49,947 bases of DNA, taken from positions 1-49,947 of the forward strand of contig JAUYCF010000002.1 in assembly GCA_030692355.1 (NCBI GenBank), written 5' to 3'. Positions 1-11,420 of the stretch are shown in pieces (the first letter of the stretch is position 1; each line of letters begins with the position of its first letter). A model generated the notes under the pieces. It searched no databases and was not told the origin of the DNA. It saw only the letters and a list, made by a program, of their open reading frames with translations. This DNA is from Thiobacillus sp. (GTDB taxonomy: Bacteria; Pseudomonadota; Gammaproteobacteria; Burkholderiales; Thiobacillaceae). The translations under genes were made by a program, and so were the position numbers.

Positions 1-97
1 CTGCGCCCGCACAAGGAACCCGGCCAAACAGGCCGGGATCGGCAGGGGCAGGCTCGATCAGGCGAGGGAGATGCAGCGCATTGCCGGATCGGCCAGG

Positions 98-192
98 GAG
101 GCGCTGAACAATTGCGTCACCGCGAAGCGAGGCGGCGATCCGGAAGCTTTTGACTTCGCAGGCATTCTGGATTGCTTCGCTTCGCAATGACG
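98..192. repeat. Dispersed palindromic repeat, copy A
   Basis: This imperfect palindrome shares several blocks with 12746-12871: GCGCTGAACAA near the left edge, AGGCATTCTGGATTGC in the middle, and CGCAATGACG at the right. The two copies lie in unrelated intergenic spaces, so it is a dispersed REP/BIME-like or MITE-like sequence. No coding potential is visible. Bases 1-97 hold only a GC-rich hairpin (arms CCCGGCC/GGCCGGG near 19-39) and nothing I recognise as a gene. Confidence 0.6.
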
Positions 193-217
193 GCGATGGC
201 GATAGCGAATGGACAGC

Positions 218-256
218 ACGTAGGGCGCAATGCGCCGCGCTTATTGCGCCCTACGT
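218..256. repeat. Palindromic repeat with 14-bp arms
   Basis: Perfect inverted repeat: ACGTAGGGCGCAAT at 218-231 and its reverse complement at 243-256, with an 11-nt GC-rich spacer. This is the shape of dispersed intergenic repeats common in proteobacteria. It lies downstream of dbpA (minus strand, ending at 337) and could affect its mRNA 3' end, which is inference. Confidence 0.6.
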
Positions 257-336
257 TGTGGCCCGAAGCGTACCCGACTTTCGGCCGCATACCGGGCGAA
301 GCCACCCGATTGATGAGATCGAACGCGATTTCACCT

Positions 337-1818
337 TTACCGATCGCGCCGGGCCGCGCGCTCGCGGGGCTCTGAATCGGCGTTGACGTCCAGTATCCGC
401 ACCTTGACGCTTTTCCCCTTCAGCTTGCCCGCGGCGAGCCTGCGCTGCACTTCGTGGGCGATGCCCCGCTCCACCGCGACATAGGTGGTGGATTCGGTGA
501 CGGTGATCTTGCCCACCTGGGCGCTGGTGAAACCCGCCTCGCCGGTGAGCGCGCCCAGCACGTCGCCGGGACGGATCTTCTCCTTGCGGCCGCCGAGTAT
601 CTGCAAGGTCGCCATCGGCGGCAGCAGCGGCTCGTCGCTGGCGGCTTCAAGTTCGGCGAGGGAATGCCATTCAGGCTCGGTTCCCAGTTCCTTGACGATG
701 TTGGCAACGCGCCGCATCTGGCTGGGGCTGGCCAGGCTCAATGCCCAGCCTTCCTGGTCGGCGCGGCCGGTGCGGCCGATGCGGTGGATGTAGACCTCGG
801 GGTCGGGGGTGACATCGACGTTGATCACCGCTTCGAGCTGGGCGATGTCGAGGCCGCGCGCGGCGACGTCGGTCGCCACCAGCACCGAACAGCTGCGGTT
901 GGCGAACTGGATCAGCACCTGATCGCGCTCGCGCTGTTCCAGTTCGCCGTGCAAGGCCAAGGCGTGGAAGCCCTGCTCACGCAGGACCTGTACCAAATCG
1001 CGGCATTGCTGGCGAGTGTTGCAGAAGGCCAGCGTGCTGACCGGGCGGTAGTGGCGTAGTAGCAACGCCACCGCCTGCAGGCGGTCGTCGTGGCTCACTT
1101 CATAGAAACGCTGGCGGATTTTGTCGTTCTCGTGCTGCTCCAGCAGTTTCACCTCCTGCGGCTGCCGCAGGAGACGCCGGCTCAGTTCCGCGATGCCTTC
1201 CGGGTAGGTGGCAGAAAACAGCAGCGTCTGCCGCGTGCCGGGGCACTCCCTGGCGATGAAACCGATGTCGTCGTAGAAGCCCATGTCCAGCATGCGGTCG
1301 GCCTCGTCGAGTACCAGCGTATTGAGCGCATCCAGATTCAGGCTGCCGCGTTGCAGGTGATCCATGATGCGGCCCGGCGTGCCGACGACGACGTGGGCGC
1401 CGTGCTCCAGACTGGCCAGTTGCGGGCGCAGGGTGGAGCCGCCGACCAGGGACAGAATCTTGATGTTGTCCTCGCTGCGCGCCAGCCGGCGGATCTCCTG
1501 CGTCACCTGGTCGGCCAGCTCGCGCGTCGGGCACAGCACCAGCGCCTGCACGGCGAAGCGACGCGGGTTCAGCCGGTTCAGCAGGGCCAGCGCAAAGGCC
1601 GCCGTCTTGCCGCTGCCGGTCTTGGCCTGCGCAATCAGGTCATGGCCGGCCAGCGCAATCGGCAGACTGGCCGCCTGGATCGGCGTCATGTGGATGTAAC
1701 CGAGCTGCCGCAGATTGGCCAGCACGGCGGGCGCCAGCGGCAGTTGGTCGAAGGGCGCGCCAGCCGTTGGGGTGTCGGCGGGCGGCGAGTCGGGTGGGGT
1801 GTTCGGGTGATCGGTCAT
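337..1818 (-). CDS. dbpA: ATP-dependent RNA helicase DbpA
   Basis: A 493-residue DEAD-box helicase. Visible motifs are motif I AKTGSGKT (about residues 65-72), the PTREL and TPGR motifs, DEAD at 171-174, SAT in LFSATYPEG, and HRIGRTGR near residue 350. The last ~75 residues (KIRPGDVLGALTGEAGF onward) match the DbpA C-terminal RNA-binding domain, which directs the E. coli enzyme to hairpin 92 of 23S rRNA during late 50S assembly. The length is normal for the family. The gene is monocistronic, with the RIO kinase gene just upstream on the same strand (43-bp gap). The name rests on the C-terminal domain; a related RhlE-type helicase would lack it. Confidence 0.93.
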   Translation of the reverse strand: MTDHPNTPPDSPPADTPTAGAPFDQLPLAPAVLANLRQLGYIHMTPIQAASLPIALAGHDLIAQAKTGSGKTAAFALALLNRLNPRRFAVQALVLCPTRELADQVTQEIRRLARSEDNIKILSLVGGSTLRPQLASLEHGAHVVVGTPGRIMDHLQRGSLNLDALNTLVLDEADRMLDMGFYDDIGFIARECPGTRQTLLFSATYPEGIAELSRRLLRQPQEVKLLEQHENDKIRQRFYEVSHDDRLQAVALLLRHYRPVSTLAFCNTRQQCRDLVQVLREQGFHALALHGELEQRERDQVLIQFANRSCSVLVATDVAARGLDIAQLEAVINVDVTPDPEVYIHRIGRTGRADQEGWALSLASPSQMRRVANIVKELGTEPEWHSLAELEAASDEPLLPPMATLQILGGRKEKIRPGDVLGALTGEAGFTSAQVGKITVTESTTYVAVERGIAHEVQRRLAAGKLKGKSVKVRILDVNADSEPRERAARRDR

Positions 1819-1860
1819 GCCGGATTATACGGGACGCACCGGGCGTGCTGAAGATGCGTT

Positions 1861-2709
1861 CTACCCCGCTTCCAGCATCCGCAGCTGCCGCGCCTCCTCT
1901 TCGGCGCGGGCATCGCCGATTTCCCGCAGAACGCCGTCCAGGTCCACCGGTTTCGTGCTGTGTGCAAAATGGCCGGTCAGCTGCACGTCCGGATGCAGCG
2001 CGCCGTGTTCGTATAGCGCCCAGATTTCCTTGCCGTAGTCGGTCCCCAGCAGTTCCGGCGCAAAGCGCCCGAAATAGGCGGTCAGATTGGCGACGTCGCG
2101 TTCCAGCATGTCGGGGGCGTGGTTGTTGCCGGCGGCATCCACCGCCTGCGGCAGGTCGATGATCACCGGGCCGTCGGCGCTGATCAGGATATTGAATTCG
2201 GACAGGTCGCCGTGAATCACCCCGGCGCACAGCATCAACATGACTTGTTTGAGCAGCATCTGGAAATGCACCCGCGCCAGTTCCGGCGTGAATTCCACGT
2301 CATTCAAACGCGGCGCCGCGTTGCCGTCCTCGTCGCAGACCAGTTCCATCAGCAACACGCCGGAATGGAAATTGTACGGCGTCGGCACCCGCACGCCGGC
2401 GGCGGCGAGGCGGTACAGGGCATCCACTTCGGCGTTCTGCCAGGCCGCTTCCTGGGCTTCCCGCCCATAGCGCGTGCCTTTGGCCATCGCGCGCGCCTGA
2501 CGGCTGTTCTTCACCTTGCGGTTTTCCGTGTAATCGACGCTCTGGCGGAAAGCGCGCTTATTGGCTTCCTTGTAGACCTTGGCGCAGCGCACCTCGTCGC
2601 CGCAGCGGACGACGAAGACCATCGCCTCCTTGCCGCTCATGAGCTGGCGCGTCACCTCGTCGATCAGGCCGTCTTCGGCCAGCGGTTCGAGTCTTTTCGG
2701 GATTTTCAT
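1861..2709 (-). CDS. RIO1-like serine protein kinase
   Basis: A 282-residue atypical kinase of the bacterial RIO1-like family (the PA4780 type). The nucleotide-binding region contains SGKEAMVFVV and the likely ATP-contacting lysine in CAKVYKEA (about K44). The catalytic loop is HGDLSEFN (about 166-173, D168 catalytic, N173 metal-binding), and the metal-binding aspartate lies in IIDLPQ (about D185), the usual RIO replacement for DFG. The protein is expected to be soluble and cytoplasmic. Substrates of the bacterial family are not established; links to ribosome biology are by analogy with archaeal/eukaryotic Rio1. It lies between dbpA and the sppA operon on the same strand. Confidence 0.88.
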   Translation of the reverse strand: MKIPKRLEPLAEDGLIDEVTRQLMSGKEAMVFVVRCGDEVRCAKVYKEANKRAFRQSVDYTENRKVKNSRQARAMAKGTRYGREAQEAAWQNAEVDALYRLAAAGVRVPTPYNFHSGVLLMELVCDEDGNAAPRLNDVEFTPELARVHFQMLLKQVMLMLCAGVIHGDLSEFNILISADGPVIIDLPQAVDAAGNNHAPDMLERDVANLTAYFGRFAPELLGTDYGKEIWALYEHGALHPDVQLTGHFAHSTKPVDLDGVLREIGDARAEEEARQLRMLEAG

Positions 2710-2813
2710 GGTGTTCTTTTACTTGGGATGCATTCTGTTAGTGGCCTGTTTCCGCAGGCCAATGCAATAAGACAATGCTGAAGCCACTGCGTTCGGCACC
2801 GCCACCCGAACGT

Positions 2814-3035
2814 TCAGAATTGCAGCCAGTCGAGCCGCAGGGTCAGCTGCTCGCCGGATTCGGTTTCGGCCAGCAGCCATTCGGCGCCGTCGCGGGTGGT
2901 CACGTCGCGCGGCATCAGGCGCTGACGCCCTGCCCGGTCGCCCGTCGTGACCTTCAAATCCAGCCATTGCCGCTTGAGTGCGGCGAGTTCCAGGCGGTCG
3001 TGGTCCGAGCAGGCGATCGGCCGGTAGTCGCTCAC
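2814..3035 (-). CDS. rof: Rof/YaeO-like Rho-binding antiterminator
   Basis: A 73-residue protein read from a GTG at 3035-3033, where sppA ends (GTGA overlap of 4 nt), so translation is probably coupled to sppA. It opens with DYRPIACSDHDRLELAALKR and then has short beta-rich segments ending in LTLRLDWLQF. This pattern fits the Rof (YaeO) family, small Sm-like proteins that bind Rho and inhibit termination. A longer reading upstream in this frame is only the antisense shadow of sppA. The family call is by eye; the alternative is an uncharacterised small protein. Confidence 0.72.
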   Translation of the reverse strand: MSDYRPIACSDHDRLELAALKRQWLDLKVTTGDRAGRQRLMPRDVTTRDGAEWLLAETESGEQLTLRLDWLQF

Positions 3036-3985
3036 CGCAGGCTCACCCCGGCTTTGTCGAAGGGCGACCACGCCTTGGCCATGGTCGCGCCGAGGCGTCC
3101 GGCGAGGCGTTCGAACAGGCTGTCCTGGCGGGTGAAGTCGACGATGTCCTCGGCCTTGATGACATCGCGCGCGACCGATTCCACCGTACCAAACGCGTCG
3201 GCAAGGCCGAGCTGGATGCTTTTCTCGCCGCTCCACACCAGGCCGCTGAAGGTCTCGGGGGTTTCCTTCAGGCGCTTGCCGCGCCCTTCCCGCACCACGG
3301 CGATGAACTGGGCGTGAATTTCTTCGAGCATCTGTTTGGCGAAGGCCTGCTGTTTGGGGTCGACCGGCGAGAACGGATCGAGGAAGCCCTTGTTTTCGCC
3401 GGCCGTCAGCAGGCGGCGTTCGACACCGAGCTTCTGCATGGTTTCGGTGAAGCCGAAGCCGTCCATCAGCACGCCGACCGAGCCGACGATGCTGGCCTTG
3501 TCGACGAAGATCTTGTCGGCGCCGACGGCGACGTAATAGCCGCCCGAGGCGCAGATGTCGTCCACCACGGCGTAGAGCGGGACCTTCGGATGCAGCGCGC
3601 GCAGGCGCTTGATCTCGTCGTAGATCTGCCCGGCCTGCACCGGGCTGCCGCCGGGGCTGTTGATGCGCAGGATCACGCCCTGGGTTTTCTTGTCCTCGAA
3701 CGCGCCCTGCAGGCTACTGATCACCGAGTCGGCGCTGGTCTTGTCGGCCGCGATGACGCCCTGCAGATCGACCAGCGCGGTATGCGCCTTGGGCAGGGAA
3801 ACGCCGTCCGAGCGGAACCAGCCGGCGGCCAGAAACAGCACGATGAACAGGTACAGAAAGCCGAGCGTCTTGAACAGGATGCTCCAGTGCCGGCTGCGGC
3901 GCTGTTCCTGCACCGCCGACAGTGCCAGCTTTTCCAGAACGTCGCGTTCCCAGTTTGCCGGGGGCGTTTTTTCCGGTTCGCTCAT
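3032..3985 (-). CDS. sppA: Signal peptide peptidase SppA (S49 family)
   Basis: A 317-residue S49 peptidase of the short, single-domain type. One N-terminal membrane anchor lies at about residues 37-56 (ILFKTLGFLYLFIVLFLAAG). The catalytic Ser/Lys dyad is visible as S147 in ICASGGYY and K199 in TAGENKG, the same numbering as the characterised Bacillus SppA. RINSPGGSP (about 108-115) is the oxyanion-loop region. It degrades remnant signal peptides at the inner membrane. ATGA overlap links it to the Rieske fragment upstream and GTGA overlap to rof downstream, so it belongs to the rluC operon. Confidence 0.92.
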   Translation of the reverse strand: MSEPEKTPPANWERDVLEKLALSAVQEQRRSRHWSILFKTLGFLYLFIVLFLAAGWFRSDGVSLPKAHTALVDLQGVIAADKTSADSVISSLQGAFEDKKTQGVILRINSPGGSPVQAGQIYDEIKRLRALHPKVPLYAVVDDICASGGYYVAVGADKIFVDKASIVGSVGVLMDGFGFTETMQKLGVERRLLTAGENKGFLDPFSPVDPKQQAFAKQMLEEIHAQFIAVVREGRGKRLKETPETFSGLVWSGEKSIQLGLADAFGTVESVARDVIKAEDIVDFTRQDSLFERLAGRLGATMAKAWSPFDKAGVSLR

Positions 3986-4252
3986 TGTTGTTCTTCCATC
4001 ACTGTTTCCAAAAGATACACATGGCCATCACGCTCGACGACCGGCAAGGGGATCAGGCCGCGCCCGGCGCCACGTCCGCCAACGCACTGCCCGCTTGTGG
4101 GATGATAAAGCGCGCCATGGGTGGAGCAGATCAAGTATAGCCGCGAGTCGTCGAAGAACTCGCCTTCCTGCCAGTCCAGGTTCGAAACGCACGCCGCGGC
4201 CCTGCCCGGCAAGCTCGCGCGCGGTGCGGATCAGGCGTTCGCGTTCAGCCAC
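3982..4252 (-). pseudogene. Rieske [2Fe-2S] protein gene with internal deletion
   Basis: The C-terminal part, read from 4180 to 3982, carries LDWQEGEFFDDSRLYLICST followed by HGALY, which supplies the second Rieske half-motif CxxH. The N-terminal part is in a different frame: a GTG at 4252-4250 gives VAERERLIRTARELAGQGRG and then VRFE, the usual start of this small Rieske protein. The frames meet near 4180, and the roughly 30 codons that should lie between, including the first half-motif CxH, are missing. A cluster cannot be ligated without CxH. An in-frame ATG at 4212 could give a 76-residue remnant, but it is unlikely to work. The position between gph and sppA is the conserved place for this gene in betaproteobacteria. 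Confidence 0.75.
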
Positions 4253-4896
4253 GCGTGCACCTCGGCAAAACTGTCCATCAGGGCGAGCGGCGCATGCGGA
4301 TGCAGGTCGCCGGCTTCGTGCGCGCCATAGGTCACGCCCAGACTGGCGACGCCGGCATTCGACGCCATCAGGAGATCGTGACTGGTGTCGCCGATCACCA
4401 GGGTGCGCGCCGGGTCGGCGTCGAGCTCGTCGATCAGTTCCAGCACCATCGCCGGGTGCGGCTTGGAATGCGTCTGGTCGGCGCAGCGGGTGGCGGCGAA
4501 CCAAGCGCCGAGGCCGCTGGATTCAAGCGCGCGGGACAGACCGGCGCGGCTTTTGCCGGTGGCCACCGCGAGCTGGAAGCCGGCGGCGTGCAACTGGCCG
4601 ATCCCGCTGGCCACCCCATCGAACAGCGGAATCTGCGCGTCGCGGCCAAAGTAATGATGGCGGTAACGTTCGACCAGCCGCGGATAATCGTCGGCCGGCA
4701 AATCCGGCAGCAGGGTCTGCAGCGCCTGGATCAGCCCCAGACCGATGATCTGGCGCGACGCGTGATCGCCCGGCGCCGGCAGGCCGATGTCCTCGCAGGC
4801 GCGCTGGATCGAATCGACGATCACCCCGGCGGAATCCATCAGGGTGCCATCCCAGTCGAAAATCAACAGGTCAAATTGCCTGGGTTTAATAATCAT
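4231..4896 (-). CDS. HAD-IA hydrolase, phosphoglycolate phosphatase-like
   Basis: A 221-residue HAD superfamily phosphatase. Motif I is FDWDGTLMDS, with nucleophile D14 and general acid D16. Motif II lies in VATGKSRAGL, motif III is a lysine near KPHPAMVL, and motif IV is VIGDTSHDLLMA. The helical cap sits between motifs I and II, as in Gph/PGP enzymes that clear 2-phosphoglycolate. The start overlaps the rluC stop by ATGA (4893-4896), and the 3' end overlaps the start of the Rieske reading frame by 22 nt. Substrate assignment is by family only. Confidence 0.85.
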   Translation of the reverse strand: MIIKPRQFDLLIFDWDGTLMDSAGVIVDSIQRACEDIGLPAPGDHASRQIIGLGLIQALQTLLPDLPADDYPRLVERYRHHYFGRDAQIPLFDGVASGIGQLHAAGFQLAVATGKSRAGLSRALESSGLGAWFAATRCADQTHSKPHPAMVLELIDELDADPARTLVIGDTSHDLLMASNAGVASLGVTYGAHEAGDLHPHAPLALMDSFAEVHAWLNANA

Positions 4897-5861
4897 GGCG
4901 CATTCTTCAAGTTATCCAGGAAAGTGGCCAGTTCGGCAGGCAGCGGCGCTTCGATCAGCATGCGCTCGCCGGAAATGGGATGTTCGAAGCTCAACTGGGC
5001 GGCGTGCAGGAACATCCGCTTCAGTCCCTGCTTCATCAGCCGCTTGTTGAGTTCGAAATCGCCGTATTTGTCGTCCCCCGCGATCGGAAACCCGAGATGC
5101 GAGGTATGCACGCGAATCTGATGGGTGCGCCCGGTCTTCAGTTCCGCTTCCAGCAGGGTGAATTCGGAAAAACCTTGCAGGCGTCGGAAGATGGTGTGCG
5201 CGGTCTGCCCCTCGTCGCGCACCGTGACGCGCTTTTCGCCGTCGTCGGTGACCCGTTTGTGCAAAGTCAGCTTCACATGCTGCAGCGGGTTCGGCCAGCG
5301 CCCGGCCACCAGCGTCAGGTAGCGCTTTTCGATTTTTCCCTCGCGCATCGCGGCGTGCAGCCCGACCAGGGCGCGGCGTTTCAGCGCGATCAGCAGCACC
5401 CCCGATGTTTCGCGGTCGAGCCGGTGCACCAGTTCCATGTAGCGGCATTCCGGCAGTTCCAGCCGCATCTGCTCGATCACCCCGCGCGAAATGCCGCTGC
5501 CGCCGTGTACCGCCATGCCGGCCGGCTTGTTCAGCGCGATCAGGGCGTCGTCGCGGTACAGGATGTGCGGCACCAGCCGGATGCCGCCCTGCGGCAGATG
5601 GGTGGCGGGGGTGATGACCGGCACCGCGACGCGCACCGGCGGAATCCGCACCTCGTCGCCCAGCTGCAGGCGGTAGCTGACCTCGACGCGGCCGCCGTTG
5701 ATCCGCACCTCGCCGCCGCGCACCAGCTTGTAGATGCGGCTTTTCGGCACGCCCTTCAGCCGCGCCATCAAAAAGTTGTCCAGACGCTGGCCGTCGGCGC
5801 TGTCGTCGATCTTCAGCCGCCGGACCGAATCTTTCTCTAAGTCATTCTTTTTCATATACAC
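4893..5861 (-). CDS. rluC: 23S rRNA pseudouridine synthase RluC
   Basis: A 322-residue RluA-family synthase. An N-terminal S4 RNA-binding domain covers about residues 25-75 (RLDNFLMARLKGVPKSRIYK), and the catalytic aspartate is D149 in HRLDRETSG. The conserved GRTHQIRVH and KRMFLHA motifs lie toward the C-terminus. RluC makes pseudouridines 955, 2504 and 2580 of 23S rRNA. It is the first gene of the minus-strand operon and is divergent from rne, the standard proteobacterial arrangement, which supports RluC over RluD. An alternative start is the methionine two codons in (MKKND). Confidence 0.9.
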   Translation of the reverse strand: MYMKKNDLEKDSVRRLKIDDSADGQRLDNFLMARLKGVPKSRIYKLVRGGEVRINGGRVEVSYRLQLGDEVRIPPVRVAVPVITPATHLPQGGIRLVPHILYRDDALIALNKPAGMAVHGGSGISRGVIEQMRLELPECRYMELVHRLDRETSGVLLIALKRRALVGLHAAMREGKIEKRYLTLVAGRWPNPLQHVKLTLHKRVTDDGEKRVTVRDEGQTAHTIFRRLQGFSEFTLLEAELKTGRTHQIRVHTSHLGFPIAGDDKYGDFELNKRLMKQGLKRMFLHAAQLSFEHPISGERMLIEAPLPAELATFLDNLKNAP

Positions 5862-6284
5862 TACCGCCGGTTCAGGCTGAGTTTTGCCCGACCAATTGCC
5901 CGGCAGGATTGCCGGACAGATTTGATGTAAAGAACACGCCGGTTACAACGCTCACCGGCCGCCGCCTGCCCGGCCCGTCTGGATTCCTGCCGCCCAGCCA
6001 ACATTCAAGCTGGCGCGATCAGTCGAAACCACCCGCCCCGCGCAATCGGCAAAGCAGCGATGTTATCAATGACGCGACCACAAGCATACGAAATAGTTGT
6101 TCACGCCGAGGCGCAGCCTCCGGCGGGAACCGGAAAGACCACCCCGGCTTTGCCGGCAAAACTCTCCAGGAACAGGACACCTTTTACCCCATGCCATTTC
6201 ACCTGACCTACCAGTGATCGCATGAGCCGCCCGCTTTAGGCGGCAGTCTGGCCTGTCCCGTATGCACGCGCGCGGGAGTAAATA
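5862..6284. promoter_or_regulatory. Divergent rluC/rne control region and rne 5' leader
   Basis: A 423-bp space without a convincing gene. It must carry promoters for rluC (minus) and rne (plus). Several GC-rich hairpins occur; the clearest near rne has arms GCCGCC at 6226-6231 and GGCGGC at 6239-6244, about 40 nt before the rne ATG. Enterobacterial rne is autoregulated through cleavage of a structured 5' UTR, so a similar role here is plausible but unproven. No -35/-10 pair is claimed. Confidence 0.4.
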
Positions 6285-8834
6285 ATGAAGCGCATGCTTT
6301 TCAACGCAACCCAGGCGGAAGAACTCCGGGTTGCCATCGTCGACGGCCAGAAGCTGGTCGACCTTGACATCGAGTCCGCCAGCAAGGAACAACGCAAGGG
6401 CAACATCTACAAGGGTGTCGTCACCCGCGTCGAGCCCAGCCTGGAAGCCGCATTCATCGATTACGGCTGCGAGCGCCACGGCTTTTTGCCGTTCAAGGAA
6501 ATTTCCCGCACCTGCCTGCCCAACGGCGGCCGCGTCCCGGAAAACCTGAAAGAAGGCCAGGAACTGCTGGTCCAGGTGGAAAAGGACGAACGCGGCAACA
6601 AGGGCGCCGCCCTCACCACCTACGTCTCGCTGGCCGGCCGCTACGTCGTGCTGATGCCGACCAACCCGCGCGGCGGCGGCGTCTCGCGCCGCATCGAGGG
6701 CGAGGAACGCAACGAACTGCGCGACACCCTGGCGCAACTCGACATCCCGGAAGGCATGAGCCTGATCGCCCGCACCGCCGGCATCGGCCGTACCGCCGAG
6801 GAATTCCAGTGGGACCTGAACTACCTCTTGAGCCTGTGGAAAGCCATCGACGGCGCGTCCGGATCGCAAAAAGGCGCCTTCCTGATCTACCAGGAAGGCA
6901 GCCTGGTCATCCGCGCCATCCGCGACTATTTCTCGGCGGACATCGGCGAGATCCTGATCGATACCGAAGACATCTACGAGCAGGCGCAGCAGTTCATGGC
7001 GCACGTGATGCCGGACAACGTCAGCAAGGTCAAGCTCTACCGCGACGACGTGCCGCTGTTCTCGCGCTTCCAGATCGAACACCAGATCGAATCGGCGTAT
7101 TCGCGCCAGGTCAACCTGCCTGCCGGCGGCGCCATCGTGATCGATCACACCGAAGCGCTGGTGTCGGTCGACGTCAACTCGGCGCGCGCCACCAAGGGCA
7201 GCGACGTCGAGCAGACCGCCTACAACACCAACCTCGAAGCGGCCGACGAAATCGCCCGCCAGATGCGCCTGAGGGACCTCGGCGGCCTGATCGTGATCGA
7301 TTTCATCGACATGGAAGAGCCCAAGCATCAGCGCGAAGTCGAAAACCGCCTGCGCGATGCCCTGCATCACGACCGCGCCCGCGTGCAGACCGGCAAGATC
7401 TCGCGCTTCGGCCTGCTGGAAATGTCACGTCAGCGGTTGCAGCCCTCGCTCGGCGAAACCAGCTACACGCCCTGCCCGCGCTGCCACGGCACCGGCCACA
7501 TCCGCGGCGCCGAATCGTCCGCGCTGCACATCCTGCGCATCCTGCAGGAAGAGGCCATGAAGGAAAACACCGGCGCGCTGCATGTGCAGCTGCCGGTCGA
7601 TGTCGCCACCTTCCTGCTCAACGAGAAACGCGTCGACATTCACACCCTCGAAACGCGCCTCAAGGTGAATGTGGTGCTGATCCCCAACGTCCACCTGGAA
7701 ACCCCGCACTACACCATCACCCGGCTGCGCCACGACGAGCTCAACCTGCGCGATGCGGCCGAACCGAGCTACAAGCTGGTGGCCCTGGCGGAACCCGAGT
7801 CCATCTATCAGACCGCGCAAGAGGCCGCCCCGGCGCGCCAGGTCGCCGCGGTCAAATCGATTGCGCCACCGCCGCAACCGGCGCCCGCCGCACGGCCGGC
7901 CGTTGCGGCACAACCGCAGCCGGAGACCGGCCTGTTCGAGCGTATTTTGGGCTGGTTCAAGAAACGGGGCGAAGAAGCGCCGGCGGCCAAAGCCGCACCG
8001 GCAGCCGAACCGGCTCCCGCCCTCACGCGCGGCGAACGGCCAAGCGAACGCCGTGACCGCAAGCCCGCCCAGCGTCGCGGCCGCGGTGAAGGCCGTGGCG
8101 AAGCACGCCCGAATGAACCGCGTGAACCCCGTGAACCGCGTCAGGCCGCACCGCGCCCGAGCGAGGCCCGTGGCGGCGAATCAGCCAAGCCGGCGCGTCC
8201 GCCGCGCCAGCCCAAACCGCGTCCGGAAGCCGAAATCGCACCGCAGGCCGCGGAGCCGGTCGAGGCGCCGAGCGAACCCGTCAGCGAGGAAAAACGCGAG
8301 CCGCGCAGCCGCCGTGGACGCGGCAATCGCCGTCCGCGTGAAGCCCGCCCGGAAACCGAAGCAGGCACGGGCGAGGGCACGATACAGGCCGAGATCGACG
8401 TCGCCGCGGCACCCGCCCGCTTCCATGCGATCATCGAAATTGCGGGCGCACCCAAGGCAGCCCCTGCTCCGGTCGCACCCGCACAACAGGCCTTGCAGCT
8501 TGAAACGCCGGCCGCGGTCACCGCCTCGCCCGCCATCATCCTGGCGGAGCTGGCAACCGGCACGGCCAATCTGGATCAGGTGGAAACGCAAGCCGCGGCG
8601 GTCAGCACGCCTGAAACCAGCGAAGCAGGACGCCCGCGCCGCCGCCGCCGCCCCATAGTCAAAACCGAGGCCGAGCCCGTCAGCCTGATGCAGGTGGAAA
8701 CAACCAGCGCGCCCATTGCAACGGCAGGCGAGACGGCCACACCGGCCGCCCTCCACCCCACTCGCCGGCGCTCGCGCCCGCAGGCGAGCCAAGTGCAGGA
8801 GCCGCTGGTCCAGGTGGAAACCCAGGCGAAATAA
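6285..8834 (+). CDS. rne: Ribonuclease E
   Basis: An 849-residue RNase E, the endoribonuclease core of mRNA decay and rRNA/tRNA processing. It begins [20 protein letters not shown]. An S1 domain lies at about 37-118. The DNase I-like catalytic region has the two metal-binding aspartate segments VSVDVNSAR and VIDFIDM. The zinc-link CPRCHGTGH holds the tetramer. From about residue 500 the protein is low-complexity (Ala/Pro/Arg/Glu), as in degradosome scaffolds, with an amphipathic stretch [14 protein letters not shown] that could be a membrane-binding helix. A short motif LxQVET occurs three times near the C-terminus (about residues 763, 801 and 841). Confidence 0.95.
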   Translation: MKRMLFNATQAEELRVAIVDGQKLVDLDIESASKEQRKGNIYKGVVTRVEPSLEAAFIDYGCERHGFLPFKEISRTCLPNGGRVPENLKEGQELLVQVEKDERGNKGAALTTYVSLAGRYVVLMPTNPRGGGVSRRIEGEERNELRDTLAQLDIPEGMSLIARTAGIGRTAEEFQWDLNYLLSLWKAIDGASGSQKGAFLIYQEGSLVIRAIRDYFSADIGEILIDTEDIYEQAQQFMAHVMPDNVSKVKLYRDDVPLFSRFQIEHQIESAYSRQVNLPAGGAIVIDHTEALVSVDVNSARATKGSDVEQTAYNTNLEAADEIARQMRLRDLGGLIVIDFIDMEEPKHQREVENRLRDALHHDRARVQTGKISRFGLLEMSRQRLQPSLGETSYTPCPRCHGTGHIRGAESSALHILRILQEEAMKENTGALHVQLPVDVATFLLNEKRVDIHTLETRLKVNVVLIPNVHLETPHYTITRLRHDELNLRDAAEPSYKLVALAEPESIYQTAQEAAPARQVAAVKSIAPPPQPAPAARPAVAAQPQPETGLFERILGWFKKRGEEAPAAKAAPAAEPAPALTRGERPSERRDRKPAQRRGRGEGRGEARPNEPREPREPRQAAPRPSEARGGESAKPARPPRQPKPRPEAEIAPQAAEPVEAPSEPVSEEKREPRSRRGRGNRRPREARPETEAGTGEGTIQAEIDVAAAPARFHAIIEIAGAPKAAPAPVAPAQQALQLETPAAVTASPAIILAELATGTANLDQVETQAAAVSTPETSEAGRPRRRRRPIVKTEAEPVSLMQVETTSAPIATAGETATPAALHPTRRRSRPQASQVQEPLVQVETQAK

Positions 8835-8847
8835 AGCCTGCACCGCA

Positions 8848-8885
8848 AAACGACGAGGGCCGCTTTTAAGCGGCCCTCGTCGTTT
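8848..8885. terminator. Bidirectional intrinsic terminator between rne and LMW-PTP
   Basis: A perfect 18-bp inverted repeat (8848-8865 and 8868-8885) with a minimal T-rich loop. Its outer arms are AAA/TTT, so T-runs follow the stem on both strands. It lies between the rne stop (8834) and the stop of the convergent phosphatase gene (8906) and can end both transcripts. Confidence 0.9.
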
Positions 8886-8905
8886 GCTGAAACAGCAGGA
8901 CGCGC

Positions 8906-9392
8906 TCAGCTGCCTGAACGCATTTTCACCCGGGTGTCGCCGGTGATTTCCCGGATCAGGCCCAGCACCGCGTCCTCGATCATGTCGAGGTTTTCCTCGA
9001 AGCCCTGGGCGCCGCCGTAATACGGATCGACCACGTCGAGATTGGGATATTTGCGGCTAAACGACAGCAGCCGGCGGATCTTGCCGTGATGGTGCGCCGG
9101 CGCGCGCTGGATCAGCTGGCTGTAATTGTCGCCGTCCATCACCAGGATGTAGTCGAAGCGCTCGAAATCCTCGTCCGCCACCTTGCGTCCGCGCAGCCGG
9201 CTGATATCCGCGCCGCGCCGCGAAATCGCCTGCTGCGCGCGCGGATCGGGCGCCGAGCCGACGTGGTAGGCGTGGGTGCCGGCGGAATCCACTTCCACGT
9301 GCCGATCGAGGCCGGCCTCCTGGAGGGCCTTGCGCAACATGCCCTCCGCCATCGGCGAGCGACAAATATTTCCCATGCAGACCATCAAAACT

Positions 9393-9400
<8 letters not shown>
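8906..9400 (-). CDS. Low-molecular-weight protein tyrosine phosphatase
   Basis: A 164-residue LMW-PTP. The P-loop CxxxxxR is present near the N-terminus as CMGNICRSP (C8 nucleophile, R14), and the general-acid loop is DPYYGG toward the C-terminus. The ATG at 9400 is chosen because [11 protein letters not shown] is the usual family start and it overlaps the last codons of uvrB by 8 nt; another ATG 15 nt upstream gives five extra residues. Such enzymes dephosphorylate bacterial tyrosine kinases or other phosphotyrosine proteins. No kinase or exopolysaccharide gene is adjacent, so the target is unknown. Confidence 0.87.

Positions 9401-11420
<2,020 letters not shown>

Noticed and set aside
6066-7370. 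434-residue minus-strand open frame antisense to rne
   Set aside because: It follows the codon structure of rne in high-GC DNA, has no recognisable family or ribosome-binding site, and rne is certain.
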